Positions 16,538-27,580 of a stretch of 64,000 bases of DNA are shown in pieces. Under the pieces are notes generated by a model. The model worked only from the letters and a program-made list of their open reading frames with translations, was not told where the DNA came from and did not search any database. This stretch comes from Corynebacterium sp. zg-331. GTDB taxonomy: Bacteria > Actinomycetota > Actinomycetes > Mycobacteriales > Mycobacteriaceae. The stretch's first letter is position 1. The number at the start of each line of letters is the position of its first letter. The stretch spans positions 124,001 to 188,000 of the forward strand of contig NZ_JACMYD010000001.1 in assembly GCF_014267345.1 (NCBI RefSeq), written 5' to 3'. A program made the translations under genes and the position numbers.

Positions 16538-17566
16538 ATGGCTGGTGCCACCGATCACCGCCGCCGCGAGGTGTTGCGCGCCATCGTGGCGGATTATATC
16601 GCCTTGCAAGAGCCGGTGGGCTCCAAGGCGCTATTGGAGCGGCATAAGCTCAATGTCTCGTCCGCTACCATCCGCAACGATATGGCCATGCTGGAATCCG
16701 AGGGATACATTCAGCAACAGCACGCCAGCTCGGGGCGCATTCCCACGGAAAAGGGCTATCGGCAGTTTGTGGATTCCATCCACGAACTGGCCCCGCTGTC
16801 CGCCCCGGAGCGCCGAGCCATCTTGACCTTCCTGGAGGCGGGGATCGACCTGGAGGACGTGCTGCGGCGTTCCGTGCAGTTGCTCAGCCAGCTCACCCGC
16901 CAGGTGGCGATGGTGCAGCTGCCCACACTCACGGTGTCCAAGATCAAGCACTGCGAGGTGGTGGCGTTGTCCCCGGTGCGGTTGTTACTGGTGCTCATCA
17001 GCGATACCGGAAGGGTGGAGCAGCGCAATGTGGCCCTCGACGAGCCGGTGAACGAGGCCCAGGTGACGCGCCTGCGCCAGACGCTCAACGCGGTGCTAGA
17101 GGGACAAAAGTTTGCCGAGGCCTCGGTGCGGTTGAGTGACCTGATGGCCCAGGGGCCGGACGACCTGCGTGGGGCGCTGACCCGTACCTGCACCGTGCTC
17201 ATCGAGACGCTGGTGGAGCAGCCCACGGATCGGCTTATCCTCGCGGGTACCTCGCATCTGACCCGTATGGCCTACGATCTCCCGGAGAACCTGCCGATGG
17301 TGCTCGACGCCCTGGAGGAACAAGTGGTGGTGCTGCGGCTGCTCGCGGACACCCCGGAACCGGGCTATGTCCACGTGCGCATCGGGGAGGAAAATGAAAA
17401 CGAGGAGTTTCACGGGGCCTCCGTGGTGACCACCGCCTACGGGGCGGATGGCGCTTCCCTGGGTGGGCTGGGCGTGGTGGGGCCCACCTACATGGATTAC
17501 ACGGGCACCATGTCGAAGGTTTCCGCGGTGGCGAGGTATGTCAGCAGGGTGCTCGCGGTGAAGTAG
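16538..17566 (+). CDS. hrcA: Heat-inducible transcription repressor HrcA
   Basis: A 342-residue HrcA with an N-terminal winged helix (residues 1-75: [50 protein letters not shown]) and a C-terminal GAF-like dimer domain. HrcA binds CIRCE operators upstream of groE genes and is kept active by GroEL. A ribosome site GGAGG lies before the ATG. It is directly upstream of dnaJ, the common actinobacterial order. Confidence 0.96.
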   Translation: MAGATDHRRREVLRAIVADYIALQEPVGSKALLERHKLNVSSATIRNDMAMLESEGYIQQQHASSGRIPTEKGYRQFVDSIHELAPLSAPERRAILTFLEAGIDLEDVLRRSVQLLSQLTRQVAMVQLPTLTVSKIKHCEVVALSPVRLLLVLISDTGRVEQRNVALDEPVNEAQVTRLRQTLNAVLEGQKFAEASVRLSDLMAQGPDDLRGALTRTCTVLIETLVEQPTDRLILAGTSHLTRMAYDLPENLPMVLDALEEQVVVLRLLADTPEPGYVHVRIGEENENEEFHGASVVTTAYGADGASLGGLGVVGPTYMDYTGTMSKVSAVARYVSRVLAVK

Positions 17567-17625
17567 GGGCGCTATTACACTGTCTCGGGTATGTACTGGC
17601 ACCGACTAGGAAGCACCGTGTAACT

Positions 17626-18762
17626 GTGGCTCGTGATTACTACGGCATTTTGGGCGTGAGCTCCTCCGCGACCGAGCAGGAGATTAAGAAGGCCTATCGT
17701 TCCCTCGCCCGGAAGTATCACCCGGATATTAACCCCTCGGAGGAGGCGGCGGAGAAGTTTAAGGAGGTTTCTACCGCTTACGAGGTGCTCACGGATCCGG
17801 AGAAGCGCCGGATCGTGGATATGGGTGGGGACCCCCTGGCGCAAGGCGGGGCCCCCGGTTCCGGGGCCGGGGGCTTTAGCGGCGGGGGACTGGGCGATAT
17901 TTTCGAGGCCTTTTTTGGTGGCGGCGCGGCCTCCCGGGGGCCGCGCTCGCGGGTACAGCCGGGCAACGACGCCCTGCTGCGCATGGAGATCAGCCTCGAG
18001 GACGCCTACGCGGGAGTCCACCGCGAGGTCACGGTGGATACCGCCATCGTGTGTGATCGCTGCCAGGGTTCCGGCTCGGAGTCGAAGGCGCAGGCCGTGA
18101 CCTGCGGCCACTGCCAGGGCATGGGCGAGGTGCAGGAGGTTCAGCGCTCCTTCCTGGGCAACGTGATGACCACCCGCGAGTGTCCTTCCTGCCACGGCTA
18201 TGGGGAGATCATCGAGGATCCGTGCAGCAAGTGCGATGGCGAGGGGCGGGTGCGCTCGCGCCGCGACATCACGGTGGCGGTGCCCGCGGGTATCGCCAGC
18301 GGCATGCGCATCCGCATGTCCGGGGCGGGCGAGGTTGGGCACGGCGGCGGCCCCGCCGGCGATCTCTACGTGGAGGTGAGCACCCGCGAGCACCCCGTGT
18401 TCGAGCGCGAGGGCGATGACCTGCACGTGACGCTGCGGCTGCCAATGGTCGATGCCGCCCTGGGCACCGTTGTCATCATCCACGGCCTCGACGGCACGGA
18501 GCGCGAACTGACCATCGCCCCCGGTACCCAACCCGCCGAGCGCCTGCGCATCGACGACGCCGGCATGCCCCACCTACGCCGCGAGGGACACGGCGACATG
18601 CTGGCCCACATCGACGTCGTAGTGCCCACCGAGCTCGACGAGCGCACCCGTTCCTTGCTGACCCAGGTGCGCGAGCACTGCCGCGATTCGGCCACGGTAC
18701 AGCGCAGCGACGACGCGGAGGAGGGGCTGTTTAGCCGCCTGCGCAACAAGTTCCGCAAGTAG
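17626..18762 (+). CDS. dnaJ: Chaperone DnaJ (DnaJ2 type)
   Basis: A 378-residue full-length DnaJ that stimulates DnaK. Domains in order: J-domain with HPD at residues 32-34; a Gly-rich linker (about 70-110) including a [15 protein letters not shown] segment; a zinc domain with four CxxCxGxG repeats ([32 protein letters not shown]); and the C-terminal substrate domains. The start is a GTG at 17626. dnaK is not nearby, so this is the second, hrcA-linked paralogue typical of actinobacteria. Confidence 0.96.
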   Translation: MARDYYGILGVSSSATEQEIKKAYRSLARKYHPDINPSEEAAEKFKEVSTAYEVLTDPEKRRIVDMGGDPLAQGGAPGSGAGGFSGGGLGDIFEAFFGGGAASRGPRSRVQPGNDALLRMEISLEDAYAGVHREVTVDTAIVCDRCQGSGSESKAQAVTCGHCQGMGEVQEVQRSFLGNVMTTRECPSCHGYGEIIEDPCSKCDGEGRVRSRRDITVAVPAGIASGMRIRMSGAGEVGHGGGPAGDLYVEVSTREHPVFEREGDDLHVTLRLPMVDAALGTVVIIHGLDGTERELTIAPGTQPAERLRIDDAGMPHLRREGHGDMLAHIDVVVPTELDERTRSLLTQVREHCRDSATVQRSDDAEEGLFSRLRNKFRK

Positions 18763-18781
18763 CGGCGAGAGGAACCGCGCG

Positions 18782-19528
18782 ATGTCGCTTCCCGTTTTCC
18801 TCTGCGAGACCCTCACCGAGCAGACGCCCCTCGGTTGGGTGTTGATGCTCGACGGCCCCGAGGGTCGCCACGCGGTCACCGTCAAGCGCCTGCGCGTGGG
18901 TGAGTCGGTGGAGTTGGTCAATGCGCGCGGGGTGCGGGCGCGCGCCGTGGTGCGCGAGGTGCATGGCAAGACCGCCCTGAGTGCAGAAGTACGAGACCTC
19001 GTCGTGGAGGCCCCGCCCCGTCCCCGGGTCACGGTGGTGCAGGCGCTGCCCAAGTCCGAGCGCTCCGAGTTGGCCATCGACCTGGCCACCCAGGCCGGGG
19101 CCGATGCCTTCGTGCCCTGGCAGGCGGATCGATGCGTGGCCCGTTGGATCGGGGCGAAGGAGAAAAAGGGGAGGGAGAAATGGCAGGCGGCGGCCCGCGA
19201 GGCCGCCAAGCAGGCGCGCCGAGCCCGGGTGCCGGAGGTAGCCGCGCCGGTGGACACCGCGGGCCTGGTTGAGATGCTGCGCGCGGCCCCACAGGCCCGG
19301 GCGCTGCTCCTGCACGAGGAGGCCGCGGTATCGCTGAGCGCCTGCGATCTTGATTCGGAGCACCTCTACCTCATCGTGGGCCCGGAGGGCGGCGTGGGGG
19401 AAAAGGAGGCCGAGCGGTTGCGCGGCGCCGGGGCTATCCCGGTGCGGCTGGGCCCGGAGGTGTTGCGCACAGCCAGCGCGGCGATGGTGGGTCTCGCCGC
19501 GCTCGGGGTGCTCACCGACCGCTGGTAG
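18782..19528 (+). CDS. rsmE: 16S rRNA (uracil1498-N3)-methyltransferase RsmE
   Basis: A 248-residue SPOUT-class methyltransferase that modifies U1498 of 16S rRNA using SAM. The N-terminal PUA-like domain contains HAVTVKRLRVGESV. The C-terminal trefoil-knot domain has the LIVGPEGGVGEKE motif near residue 200 and the LGPEVLRTASA segment, both RsmE signatures. Situated 19 bases after dnaJ in the same run. Confidence 0.94.
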   Translation: MSLPVFLCETLTEQTPLGWVLMLDGPEGRHAVTVKRLRVGESVELVNARGVRARAVVREVHGKTALSAEVRDLVVEAPPRPRVTVVQALPKSERSELAIDLATQAGADAFVPWQADRCVARWIGAKEKKGREKWQAAAREAAKQARRARVPEVAAPVDTAGLVEMLRAAPQARALLLHEEAAVSLSACDLDSEHLYLIVGPEGGVGEKEAERLRGAGAIPVRLGPEVLRTASAAMVGLAALGVLTDRW

Positions 19529-19531
19529 GCT
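19526..19531 (+). promoter_or_regulatory. Predicted internal -10 box for phoH-ybeY
   Basis: TAGGCT overlaps the rsmE stop codon and ends 8 bases before the phoH GTG, so an internal leaderless promoter may supplement read-through. Confidence 0.35.
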
Positions 19532-19539
19532 GAGGGGCC

Positions 19540-20528
<989 letters not shown>

Positions 20529-20532
<4 letters not shown>

Positions 20533-21131
20533 GCATCGAGGTTTTCAACGAGTCCGGCTACCCGGGGGTCAATGAGGAGATGCTCATCGACGTCGCCTCC
20601 TTCGCCCTGGGGCGCATGGACATCCACCCGGATGCGGAGCTGACCATCAGCATCGTGGAGCTGGAGACCATCGCCGATCTGCACGTGCGGTGGATGGATC
20701 TGGAGGGACCCACCGACGTGATGAGCTTCCCCATGGACGAGCTCACCCCCGGTCAGCGCGGCCGTCGCCCGGATGCCGCCGATCCCGGCCCACAGATGCT
20801 GGGGGACGTGGTGCTGTGCCCGGAGTTCGCTCTGCGTCAGGCGGAAGTGGCCGGGCATGGCCTGGATCACGAGCTGGCGCTGCTGACCACCCATGGCTGC
20901 CTGCACCTGCTGGGTTATGATCACGCCACGGCGGCCGAGGAGCGCGAGATGTTTGCCCTGCAAAATGAGCTGCTCGCGGACTGGTACGACGACGCCGCCC
21001 GCCGCGGGGTGGAGTACCCCCCCAAACCTAGCGGCGCGGGCGCCTTTCCCACCGCGGCCGATAGGGCGGCGCTGGATCGGCAGGTGCCCGGCGGCGATAT
21101 TCCCGCGATCGGCGAGCCCGGCGACGCATGA
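20529..21131 (+). CDS. ybeY: Endoribonuclease YbeY
   Basis: A 200-residue YbeY/UPF0054 metalloprotein needed for 16S rRNA 3' maturation and ribosome quality control. The [11 protein letters not shown] motif near residues 121-131 supplies the three zinc histidines. DVMSFPMDE is the conserved upstream segment. The C-terminus is about 40 residues longer than the usual YbeY of about 155, with a Pro/Gly-rich tail common in actinobacteria. It overlaps both neighbours by 4 bases. Confidence 0.95.
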
Positions 21132-22477
21132 CCCCGCTGATCCTGACCGCCTCCATGCTGGCGGCCCTGATCCTTGCGGGTCTGTTGGGAACCCTGGAAT
21201 CCGCGCTGTCATCCCTCTCGCGGGCGCGGGTGGAGCAGCTCGCCGGCGACGATCGACCGGGGGCGCGGCGGCTGCTTTCCGTGCTGGATCGCCGGGCGGA
21301 TCACATTAATCTCTTGGTGCTGCTGCACACGCTGCTTGACGCCACGGCGGCGGTCCTGGCGGCCTCCCTTGCTTTTCGGCTCATTGAATCCCGAACCTGG
21401 GCCTTTGCCGCCGCCATCGGCGGGGTGACCCTGGTGAGTTTCATGGTGGTGGGCGTTTTTTCGCGCACGGCCGGGCGCCGGAATCCCTATTCCATTTCGC
21501 TGCGCGCCGCGGTGCTCCTCGGCGTGGTGGGGACGGTACTCGGGCCGGTGGCGCGGCTGCTTATCGCCGCGGGCAACTTGCTCGCTCCCGGGCGGGGGTT
21601 CCGCGATGGCCCCTATGCCACCGAGGTGGAATTGCGCGAGATGGTGGATATCGCGCAGGAACACGGCGTGGTGGAGGTCGAGGAGCGCCGCATGATCCAG
21701 AACATTTTTGATCTGGCCAGCACCACCGCGCGTCAGGTAATGGTGCCGCGCCCGGAAATGATCTGGATCGAGGCCACCAAGACCGCCGGCCAGGCCACCA
21801 CCCTATGCGTACGCTCGGGCCACTCCCGGATTCCGGTGGTGGGGGAGAACATCGATGACATCGTGGGCGTGGTCTACCTCAAGGATCTGGTGGCGCGCAC
21901 CTACCACATGACCGACGGCGGGCGCTCCGTCACGGTGGCCGAGGTGATGCGCGATGCGGTGTTTATCCCGGACTCCAAGGCTCTGGACGCCACCCTGCAC
22001 GACATGCAGCGCGATCACAATCACCTGGCCATGCTGGTGGACGAGTACGGGGGCATCGCCGGCATGATCTCCATGGAAGACGTGCTCGAAGAGATCGTGG
22101 GGGAGATCGCCGATGAGTACGACGGCGGCGAGGAGACCCCCATCGAGCGCCTCGGTCCACGCGCCTTCCGCTTGGTGGCCCGCGTCTCCCTCGACGACCT
22201 GGCGGAGGAAGTGCACGAGACGCTGGGAGAAAAGCTGGACTTCGACGAGGACATCCGCGATCAGGTGGATACCATTGCTGGCCTGGTGGCTTACGGGATG
22301 GGTCGGGTGCCGCTGCCGGGTTCCACCGTGGAGGTCGCCGGGCTGCGGCTGCGCACGGAGGGCGGCCATGATCGCCGCGGGCGGGTGCGGGTGCGCCACG
22401 TGGTGGTCGAGTTGCCCGAACCGGAAGAGTCCGAGGAGCGTGGGGTTGGCGCCGAGGGGCCGCATACCGCACGATAG
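21128..22477 (+). CDS. CorC/HlyC-type membrane protein (DUF21-CBS-CBS-transporter-associated)
   Basis: A 449-residue protein with an N-terminal DUF21 membrane domain (hydrophobic segments to about residue 155), two CBS domains (about 205-330; [34 protein letters not shown]) and a C-terminal CorC_HlyC domain. Such proteins are linked to magnesium/cobalt efflux, hence the hemolysin-like labels. Its start overlaps the end of ybeY, the usual order in actinobacteria. Transport role is inferred from the family. Confidence 0.92.
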   Translation: MTPLILTASMLAALILAGLLGTLESALSSLSRARVEQLAGDDRPGARRLLSVLDRRADHINLLVLLHTLLDATAAVLAASLAFRLIESRTWAFAAAIGGVTLVSFMVVGVFSRTAGRRNPYSISLRAAVLLGVVGTVLGPVARLLIAAGNLLAPGRGFRDGPYATEVELREMVDIAQEHGVVEVEERRMIQNIFDLASTTARQVMVPRPEMIWIEATKTAGQATTLCVRSGHSRIPVVGENIDDIVGVVYLKDLVARTYHMTDGGRSVTVAEVMRDAVFIPDSKALDATLHDMQRDHNHLAMLVDEYGGIAGMISMEDVLEEIVGEIADEYDGGEETPIERLGPRAFRLVARVSLDDLAEEVHETLGEKLDFDEDIRDQVDTIAGLVAYGMGRVPLPGSTVEVAGLRLRTEGGHDRRGRVRVRHVVVELPEPEESEERGVGAEGPHTAR

Positions 22478-22482
22478 AGGCC

Positions 22483-23364
22483 ATGAAGGTTCTCTCTATT
22501 CAATCCGCCGTGGCCTACGGGCACGTGGGCAATTCCGCGGCGGTTTTCCCGCTCCAGCGCCTGGGCCACGAGGTATGGCCGGTGTACACGGTGAACTTTT
22601 CCAATCACACCGGCTACGGCTCGTGGCGCGGCCCGGCGATCCCGGCCACGCAGGTGGCCGAGGTCATCGAGGGCGTGGCCGAGCGCGGCGCCTTAAACCA
22701 GGTGGACGCGGTGCTCTCCGGTTATCAGGGCGGGGCGGACATCGCGAAGGTGATCGTGGAGACCGTAGCCAGGGTCAAGGAGGCCAACCCGGAGGCGGTG
22801 TATGCTTGCGACCCTGTGATGGGCAATGCTGCGTCCGGCTGCCACGTGGACGAGGCTATTCCGCCGCTGCTGCGCGACCTGGTGGTTCCGGCGGCGGATA
22901 TCATCACCCCCAATCAGTTCGAGTTGGGATATCTCACCGGAAGGCCGGTGGGCGATCTTGCTTCCACGCTCGCGGCGGTGGCCGCCGCCCGCGAGATGGG
23001 CCCGAGCACCGTCCTGGTGACCTCCGTGGAGCACCCCGATGTCCCCGAGGACGCCATCGAGATGCTGGCGGTGGACCCCCGCGGCGCGTGGTTGGTGCGC
23101 ACTCCGCGGCTGCCGGTCAAACGCAACGGCTCGGGAGACGTGGCGGCGGCCCTGTTCACGGGGCATTACGTGGCCACGGGGGACGCGCGTCGGGCGCTGG
23201 AGGCCACGGCATCGAGCGTGTTCGATCTGCTGCGATTGACGGTGGAGGCGGGCAGCCCGGAGCTGGAGTTGGTGGCCGCGCAGGATTATTATGCTCAGCC
23301 CCGGTGTCAGTTCGAGGCGCGCGCCCTCGCGCGGCCTATATTGGTAGCTGGCGATGAGGGATAG
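22483..23364 (+). CDS. pdxY: Pyridoxal kinase (PdxY type)
   Basis: A 293-residue ribokinase-fold enzyme that phosphorylates pyridoxal with ATP in B6 salvage. It begins with the PdxY-type segment VLSIQSAVAYGHVGNSAAVF, has VYACDPVMGN near residue 107, the ITPNQFELGYLTG motif, and the anion-hole GSGDVAAALF with catalytic Asp near residue 220. It is inserted between corC-like and era, which are normally adjacent, with 5-base and 7-base gaps, so it rides on the operon. Confidence 0.92.
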   Translation: MKVLSIQSAVAYGHVGNSAAVFPLQRLGHEVWPVYTVNFSNHTGYGSWRGPAIPATQVAEVIEGVAERGALNQVDAVLSGYQGGADIAKVIVETVARVKEANPEAVYACDPVMGNAASGCHVDEAIPPLLRDLVVPAADIITPNQFELGYLTGRPVGDLASTLAAVAAAREMGPSTVLVTSVEHPDVPEDAIEMLAVDPRGAWLVRTPRLPVKRNGSGDVAAALFTGHYVATGDARRALEATASSVFDLLRLTVEAGSPELELVAAQDYYAQPRCQFEARALARPILVAGDEG

Positions 23365-23371
23365 GAGATAG

Positions 23372-24289
23372 GTGAGCTGTGCAGATACCCCCGAGGGCTT
23401 TCGCTCCGGGTTCTTGAGTTTCGTGGGACGGCCCAACACGGGCAAGTCCACCCTGACCAACGCGCTGGTGGGGGAGAAAATCGCGATCACCGCCGATCAG
23501 CCGGAGACCACGCGGCACCCCATCCGCGGAATCGTGCACCGAGAGGACGCGCAGATTGTGGTGGTAGACACCCCCGGCCTGCACCGACCGCGCACGCTGC
23601 TGGGCGAACGCCTCAACGCGGCGGTGAAGGACACCTACGCGGATGTGGACGTGATCGGCCTGACCATCCCCGCAAACGAGAAGATCGGCCCGGGCGATCG
23701 CTGGATCCTCGATAACGTGCGCTCCGTCGCCCCGCGCACCCCGATCGTGGGCGTGGTCACCAAGATCGACGCGGTGTCCAAGGACCAGGTGGGAGCGCAG
23801 CTGCTGGCCCTGCACGAGCTGTTGGGCGGGGATTGCGAGGTGGTGCCCGTCTCGGCCACTGATGGCCTGCAACTCGACGTCCTCAGTGAGGTCGTCACCG
23901 GCTACCTGCCGCAGGGGCCGAAGCTCTACCCGGACGATCACGTCACCGACGACGACCGCGATACCCGCATCGCGGAGCTCATTCGCGAGGCCGCCTTGTC
24001 CGGCCTCAAGGACGAGCTGCCGCACTCCGTGGCAGTGGAGGTCGATGAGATTCTGCCCAGCCAGGAGCGCGAGGGAGTATTGGACGTGCACGCCATCGTC
24101 TACGTGGAGCGCCCCGGGCAAAAGGACATCATCATGGGCTACAAGGGTCGCCGCATGGGGCGGATCATTCACCAGTCCCGCGCGTCCATCATGGCCCTGC
24201 TGGGTCAGAACACCTACCTGGATTTGCGGATCAAGGTGCTCAAGAACTGGCAGTCGGATCCCAAGGCCCTGGGCAGGCTGGGCTTCTAG
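23372..24289 (+). CDS. era: GTPase Era
   Basis: A 305-residue Era: GTPase domain with G1 GRPNTGKST at residues 19-27, switch I ETTRHPIRGI, G3 DTPGLH, G4 TKID, then a C-terminal KH domain (VYVERPGQKDIIMGYKGR). Era binds the 16S rRNA 3' end and acts with YbeY and RNases in 30S maturation. The start is GTG. It abuts recO with no gap. Confidence 0.96.
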   Translation: MSCADTPEGFRSGFLSFVGRPNTGKSTLTNALVGEKIAITADQPETTRHPIRGIVHREDAQIVVVDTPGLHRPRTLLGERLNAAVKDTYADVDVIGLTIPANEKIGPGDRWILDNVRSVAPRTPIVGVVTKIDAVSKDQVGAQLLALHELLGGDCEVVPVSATDGLQLDVLSEVVTGYLPQGPKLYPDDHVTDDDRDTRIAELIREAALSGLKDELPHSVAVEVDEILPSQEREGVLDVHAIVYVERPGQKDIIMGYKGRRMGRIIHQSRASIMALLGQNTYLDLRIKVLKNWQSDPKALGRLGF

Positions 24290-25024
24290 GTGCGCCGCCC
24301 CAGCTACCGTGATCGCGCCGTGGTGGTGCGTACCCACGATTTTGGCGAGGCCGACCGCGTGGTGGTGCTGCTGACCCGGGGTCATGGCCTGGTGCGCGCC
24401 GTGGCCAAGGGAGTGCGCCGCTCGAAGTCCCGCTTCGGCTCGCGCGTCCAGCTTTTCGTGGACCTTGACGTCCACCTCTATCCCGGCCGCAGCCTGGCCA
24501 CGCTCACCGGGGCCGATACCGTGGCCTACTATGCCTCGGGGATCATCGAGGACTATGCCCGGTACACGGCGGCCTGCGCCGTGGTGCACTGCGCTGAGCG
24601 GCTGTGCGTGGCGGAAACGGGAGAAGATCCCTTCCTCTTCGACATCGTGGTGGAAACCCTTGCCGCCATGCAGCGCGATCCGCGGCCCGAGGTCTGCCTC
24701 GATGCGTTCCTGCTGTGTGCGATGGGGCACGCAGGCTGGGCGCCGAGTCTGTTTGCCTGCGCCCAGTGCGGGGAACCCGGCCCGCATCACGCCTTTCATC
24801 CGCGCGCGGGCGGGGCGGTGTGCGTGCGCTGCCGACCCCCGGGCTCCGCGGATGTTCCCCCGGAGACGCTGCACGCCATGTGGCTCTTGCAACAGGGACA
24901 CCGTCCGGCGGCGGAGGAGATCATGGAGCGCCACGACCTCGAGCGGCGGGTGCATAGCCTGACCAGCATGCACCTGCAATACCACCTGGAACAGCGCATC
25001 GTCACCCTCCAGCCCTCGCCCTAG
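24290..25024 (+). CDS. recO: DNA repair protein RecO
   Basis: A 244-residue RecO with an N-terminal OB fold (RDRAVVVRTHDFGEADRVVV, ARAVAKGVRRSKSRFG) and a C-terminal helical domain with a zinc site (CAQCGEPG and CVRCRPPG). It mediates RecFOR loading of RecA onto SSB-coated DNA. The GTG start directly follows the era stop codon, so translation is coupled. Confidence 0.95.
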   Translation: MRRPSYRDRAVVVRTHDFGEADRVVVLLTRGHGLVRAVAKGVRRSKSRFGSRVQLFVDLDVHLYPGRSLATLTGADTVAYYASGIIEDYARYTAACAVVHCAERLCVAETGEDPFLFDIVVETLAAMQRDPRPEVCLDAFLLCAMGHAGWAPSLFACAQCGEPGPHHAFHPRAGGAVCVRCRPPGSADVPPETLHAMWLLQQGHRPAAEEIMERHDLERRVHSLTSMHLQYHLEQRIVTLQPSP

Positions 25025-25055
25025 CGGTCCGCCCCGCGCGGGGTGGGCGCTGCCG

Positions 25056-25061
25056 TAGAAT
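25056..25061 (+). promoter_or_regulatory. Predicted -10 box of uppS (leaderless)
   Basis: TAGAAT, a consensus corynebacterial -10, ends 6 bases before the uppS GTG at 25068. No Shine-Dalgarno sequence is present, in agreement with leaderless translation. Confidence 0.5.
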
Positions 25062-25067
25062 GGCCGA

Positions 25068-25814
25068 GTGATCTCGGAGAACCAGAATCCCCAGCCCCCG
25101 CAGATACCCGCCGAGCTCGTTCCCCGGCACATCGCGTTGGTGATGGACGGCAATGGCCGGTGGGCGCAGCAGCGCGGCATGAAGCGCACGGAGGGACACC
25201 GCCGTGGCGAGGCCGTCTTGATGGAGGCCGTGGACGCCTGCCTGGCGATGGGCGTTCCTTACCTTTCCGCCTACGCCTTTTCCACAGAAAACTGGCGGCG
25301 CAGCGCGGAAGAGGTGCGCTTTCTCATGGGCTTTTCCCGCGACGTGTTGCGCCGCGAGCGGGACATCCTCCACGACAAGGGCGTGCGGGTGGTGTGGGCG
25401 GGGCGTCGCCCGCGTCTGTGGCGTTCGGTGATCCGGGAGTTGGAGGCCGCCGAGGAGCTAACCCGTGATAACACCCGCATGACCCTGGCGATGTGCGTCA
25501 ATTATGGGGGACGCGCGGAGATCATCGACGCCACCCGCCGCATCGCCGCGGAGGTGGCGGCCGGGAGGCTGCGCCCGGAGCAGATTACGGAAGAGAGCTT
25601 TCATCGCTGGCTTTATGATCCTCAGATGCCGGACGTGGATCTCTTTTTGCGCCCCTCGGGGGAGAAACGCACCTCGAACTTCCTGCTGTGGGAATCGGCC
25701 TACGCGGAGATGGTGTACCAGGAGAAGCTTTTTCCGGACTTCGGGGCGCAGGATCTCTTTGCGGCGGTGGAGGAGTACGCGCACCGGGATCGTCGATTCG
25801 GCGCCACGTCGTGA
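25068..25814 (+). CDS. uppS: Z-decaprenyl/undecaprenyl diphosphate synthase
   Basis: A 248-residue cis-prenyltransferase making the polyprenyl carrier for peptidoglycan and arabinogalactan. Visible motifs are VMDGNGRWA with catalytic Asp27, the [10 protein letters not shown] segment, [15 protein letters not shown], and the C-terminal [18 protein letters not shown]. In corynebacteria this recO-linked paralogue is the long-chain (decaprenyl) enzyme; I infer that from position. In the final motif the usual R-x-S-G-E-x-R-x-S-N-F is intact. Confidence 0.95.
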   Translation: MISENQNPQPPQIPAELVPRHIALVMDGNGRWAQQRGMKRTEGHRRGEAVLMEAVDACLAMGVPYLSAYAFSTENWRRSAEEVRFLMGFSRDVLRRERDILHDKGVRVVWAGRRPRLWRSVIRELEAAEELTRDNTRMTLAMCVNYGGRAEIIDATRRIAAEVAAGRLRPEQITEESFHRWLYDPQMPDVDLFLRPSGEKRTSNFLLWESAYAEMVYQEKLFPDFGAQDLFAAVEEYAHRDRRFGATS

Positions 25815-25895
25815 GGTAGCGTCGGCGCTCTTTCGCTGCGCGCCGGGAGCGCGTAGCATGAGCGAGGATTGTGCCCCCCACCTGGAGAACCACGC

Positions 25896-26969
25896 GTGAA
25901 CACGTCATCCCCGCCCACTCGCAAGCAGATTCAGCGCTGGCGGCAGTACCTCGCGGACGAGCGCGCCGAAGCGGCTGTGTACCGCGAACTTGCCCGAAAA
26001 AAAACGGGCGAGGAGCGCGAGATCCTGCTCAAGCTGGCCGAGGCGGAATCGCGGCACGAGGAGTACTGGCGCGCGAAGCTCGGGGACGAGGTGGGCATGC
26101 CGCAGCGACCGGGGCGCAAGACCCGCTTCACCGGCTGGCTCGCCCGCCGCTTTGGCTCCGTGTTCGTGCTGGCGATGATGCAAAGCGCGGAAGCGCGCAA
26201 CCCCTACGCCAGCGACGAGGACGCCCCGAGCCAGATCGCGGCGGACGAGCACGTGCATTCCGAGGTAGTCAAGGGGCTGGCTGCGCGCGGCCGGGAGAGC
26301 ATGTCCGGGGACTTCCGGGCAGCGGTCTTTGGTGCCAACGACGGCTTGGTGTCCAACCTCGCGCTGGTGATCGGCGTGATGGGATCGGGGATGACCTCCT
26401 CGATGATCCTGCTCACGGGCATCTCCGGGCTGTTAGCCGGGGCGTTGTCGATGGCGGCGGGGGAGTACATCTCGGTGAGATCCCAGGCCGAGCTTCTGGC
26501 GGCCTCCGCCCCGCAGGAGGACACCGCCACGCTGTTGCCGGAGCTGGACGTCAATGCCAACGAGCTCGCCTTAGTGTTTCGTGCCCGTGGCTACGAGGAA
26601 GCGGAGGCCGAGGAGCGCGCCCGCGAGGCCTTTGCGCAGGCGCACGCCCAGGTGGTGGATCGGGGAGAAAAAACCGAATCGCAGAAGGGCTCGGATGGGG
26701 CGTGGTCGGCGGCGTTGTCGAGCTTCCTGTGCTTTGCCGCCGGCGCTTTGATCCCCGTGCTTCCCTTCCTGTTCGGGACCTCCTCGCTGGTAGGCGGGGT
26801 GGTCGCCATCGCGCTGGTCTCGGTGGCTTTGTTGTGCACGGGGGCATTCACCGGCATCCTCTCCGGGCGGCCTCCGGTGCCGCGCGCGCTGCGCCAGTGG
26901 CTGGTGGGTATGGGGGCCGCGGCGGTGACGTATGTGCTCGGCGTGGTCTTTGGGCAGGTTCTTGGCTGA
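25896..26969 (+). CDS. Rubrerythrin-VIT1 fusion, iron/manganese transporter (MbfA-like)
   Basis: A 357-residue protein with two parts. Residues 1-125 form a ferritin-like (erythrin) domain with carboxylate-histidine motifs (ERAEAAVYREL, EAESRHEEYW, ADEHVHSEV). Residues 140-357 form a VIT1/CCC1 membrane domain (ANDGLVSNLALVIGVMG, MAAGEYISVRSQ) with about five helices. Such Er-VIT1 proteins export iron or manganese and protect from peroxide. The start is GTG at 25896, supported by GGAGAACCAC before it. No DtxR box is evident upstream. Confidence 0.9.
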   Translation: MNTSSPPTRKQIQRWRQYLADERAEAAVYRELARKKTGEEREILLKLAEAESRHEEYWRAKLGDEVGMPQRPGRKTRFTGWLARRFGSVFVLAMMQSAEARNPYASDEDAPSQIAADEHVHSEVVKGLAARGRESMSGDFRAAVFGANDGLVSNLALVIGVMGSGMTSSMILLTGISGLLAGALSMAAGEYISVRSQAELLAASAPQEDTATLLPELDVNANELALVFRARGYEEAEAEERAREAFAQAHAQVVDRGEKTESQKGSDGAWSAALSSFLCFAAGALIPVLPFLFGTSSLVGGVVAIALVSVALLCTGAFTGILSGRPPVPRALRQWLVGMGAAAVTYVLGVVFGQVLG

Positions 26970-27004
26970 GGCTCTGTGGCTTTGGTTGTGGCATCCTGGT
27001 GGGC

Positions 27005-27580
27005 ATGAGTGCGAAGAATGCCCACGTAGCCGAGGTATATACGCAGGCGCGGTTAGATCCCGGCAAGGAGTTCTTTCATCGCCGCTTCCTCGAGCGCGAG
27101 GGAAAGATAAACCCGGACGATAATCCGGTTGTGCTTGCCTCGTGGCGTCTGCTCGATCCCGAGGGACGGGTGGGCATGGAGGTGGCCGTGCTGGAGGTCG
27201 CAGGGAGCCTGGTGCAGGTGCCCCTGACCTATCGCCCTGAGCCTTTGCCGGATTCCGCAGGCCTGTTGGGCGAGATGAGCCATTCGGTGCTGGGCACCCG
27301 CTATATTTACGACGCCCGCCGCGATCCCGCCTTCCGCGCCGCGCTGGCGGCGCTGGTCGCCTCTGGTGGGCAGCCTGTGGCCAAGCAAGACCTGGACGCG
27401 GGTACGCTCCTGCCCCCGCAGGTGGAGTTTCGGGGTGTTGTCGAGGGCGGCCAGCCGGTAGAGGTATTGGTGGTGCCCGAGGAGGACCGCGGCGCTGTCG
27501 ATCCGGGTGTCGTCGTGGGCACGTGGGGTGTGGTGCAGCGGCGCAGCGCCGTGCTGATCAGATCCCAAGTGCCTCGGTGA
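27005..27580 (+). CDS. Maltokinase N-terminal cap-like domain protein
   Basis: A 191-residue soluble protein whose centre ([37 protein letters not shown]) matches the cap domain at the N-terminus of actinobacterial maltokinases, without the kinase domain. Start at the ATG at 27005. Standalone versions are known but their role is unclear; a link to trehalose/glycogen metabolism is only by family. Its 3' end overlaps the convergent phoA-type gene by 23 bases. Confidence 0.75.
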   Translation: MSAKNAHVAEVYTQARLDPGKEFFHRRFLEREGKINPDDNPVVLASWRLLDPEGRVGMEVAVLEVAGSLVQVPLTYRPEPLPDSAGLLGEMSHSVLGTRYIYDARRDPAFRAALAALVASGGQPVAKQDLDAGTLLPPQVEFRGVVEGGQPVEVLVVPEEDRGAVDPGVVVGTWGVVQRRSAVLIRSQVPR

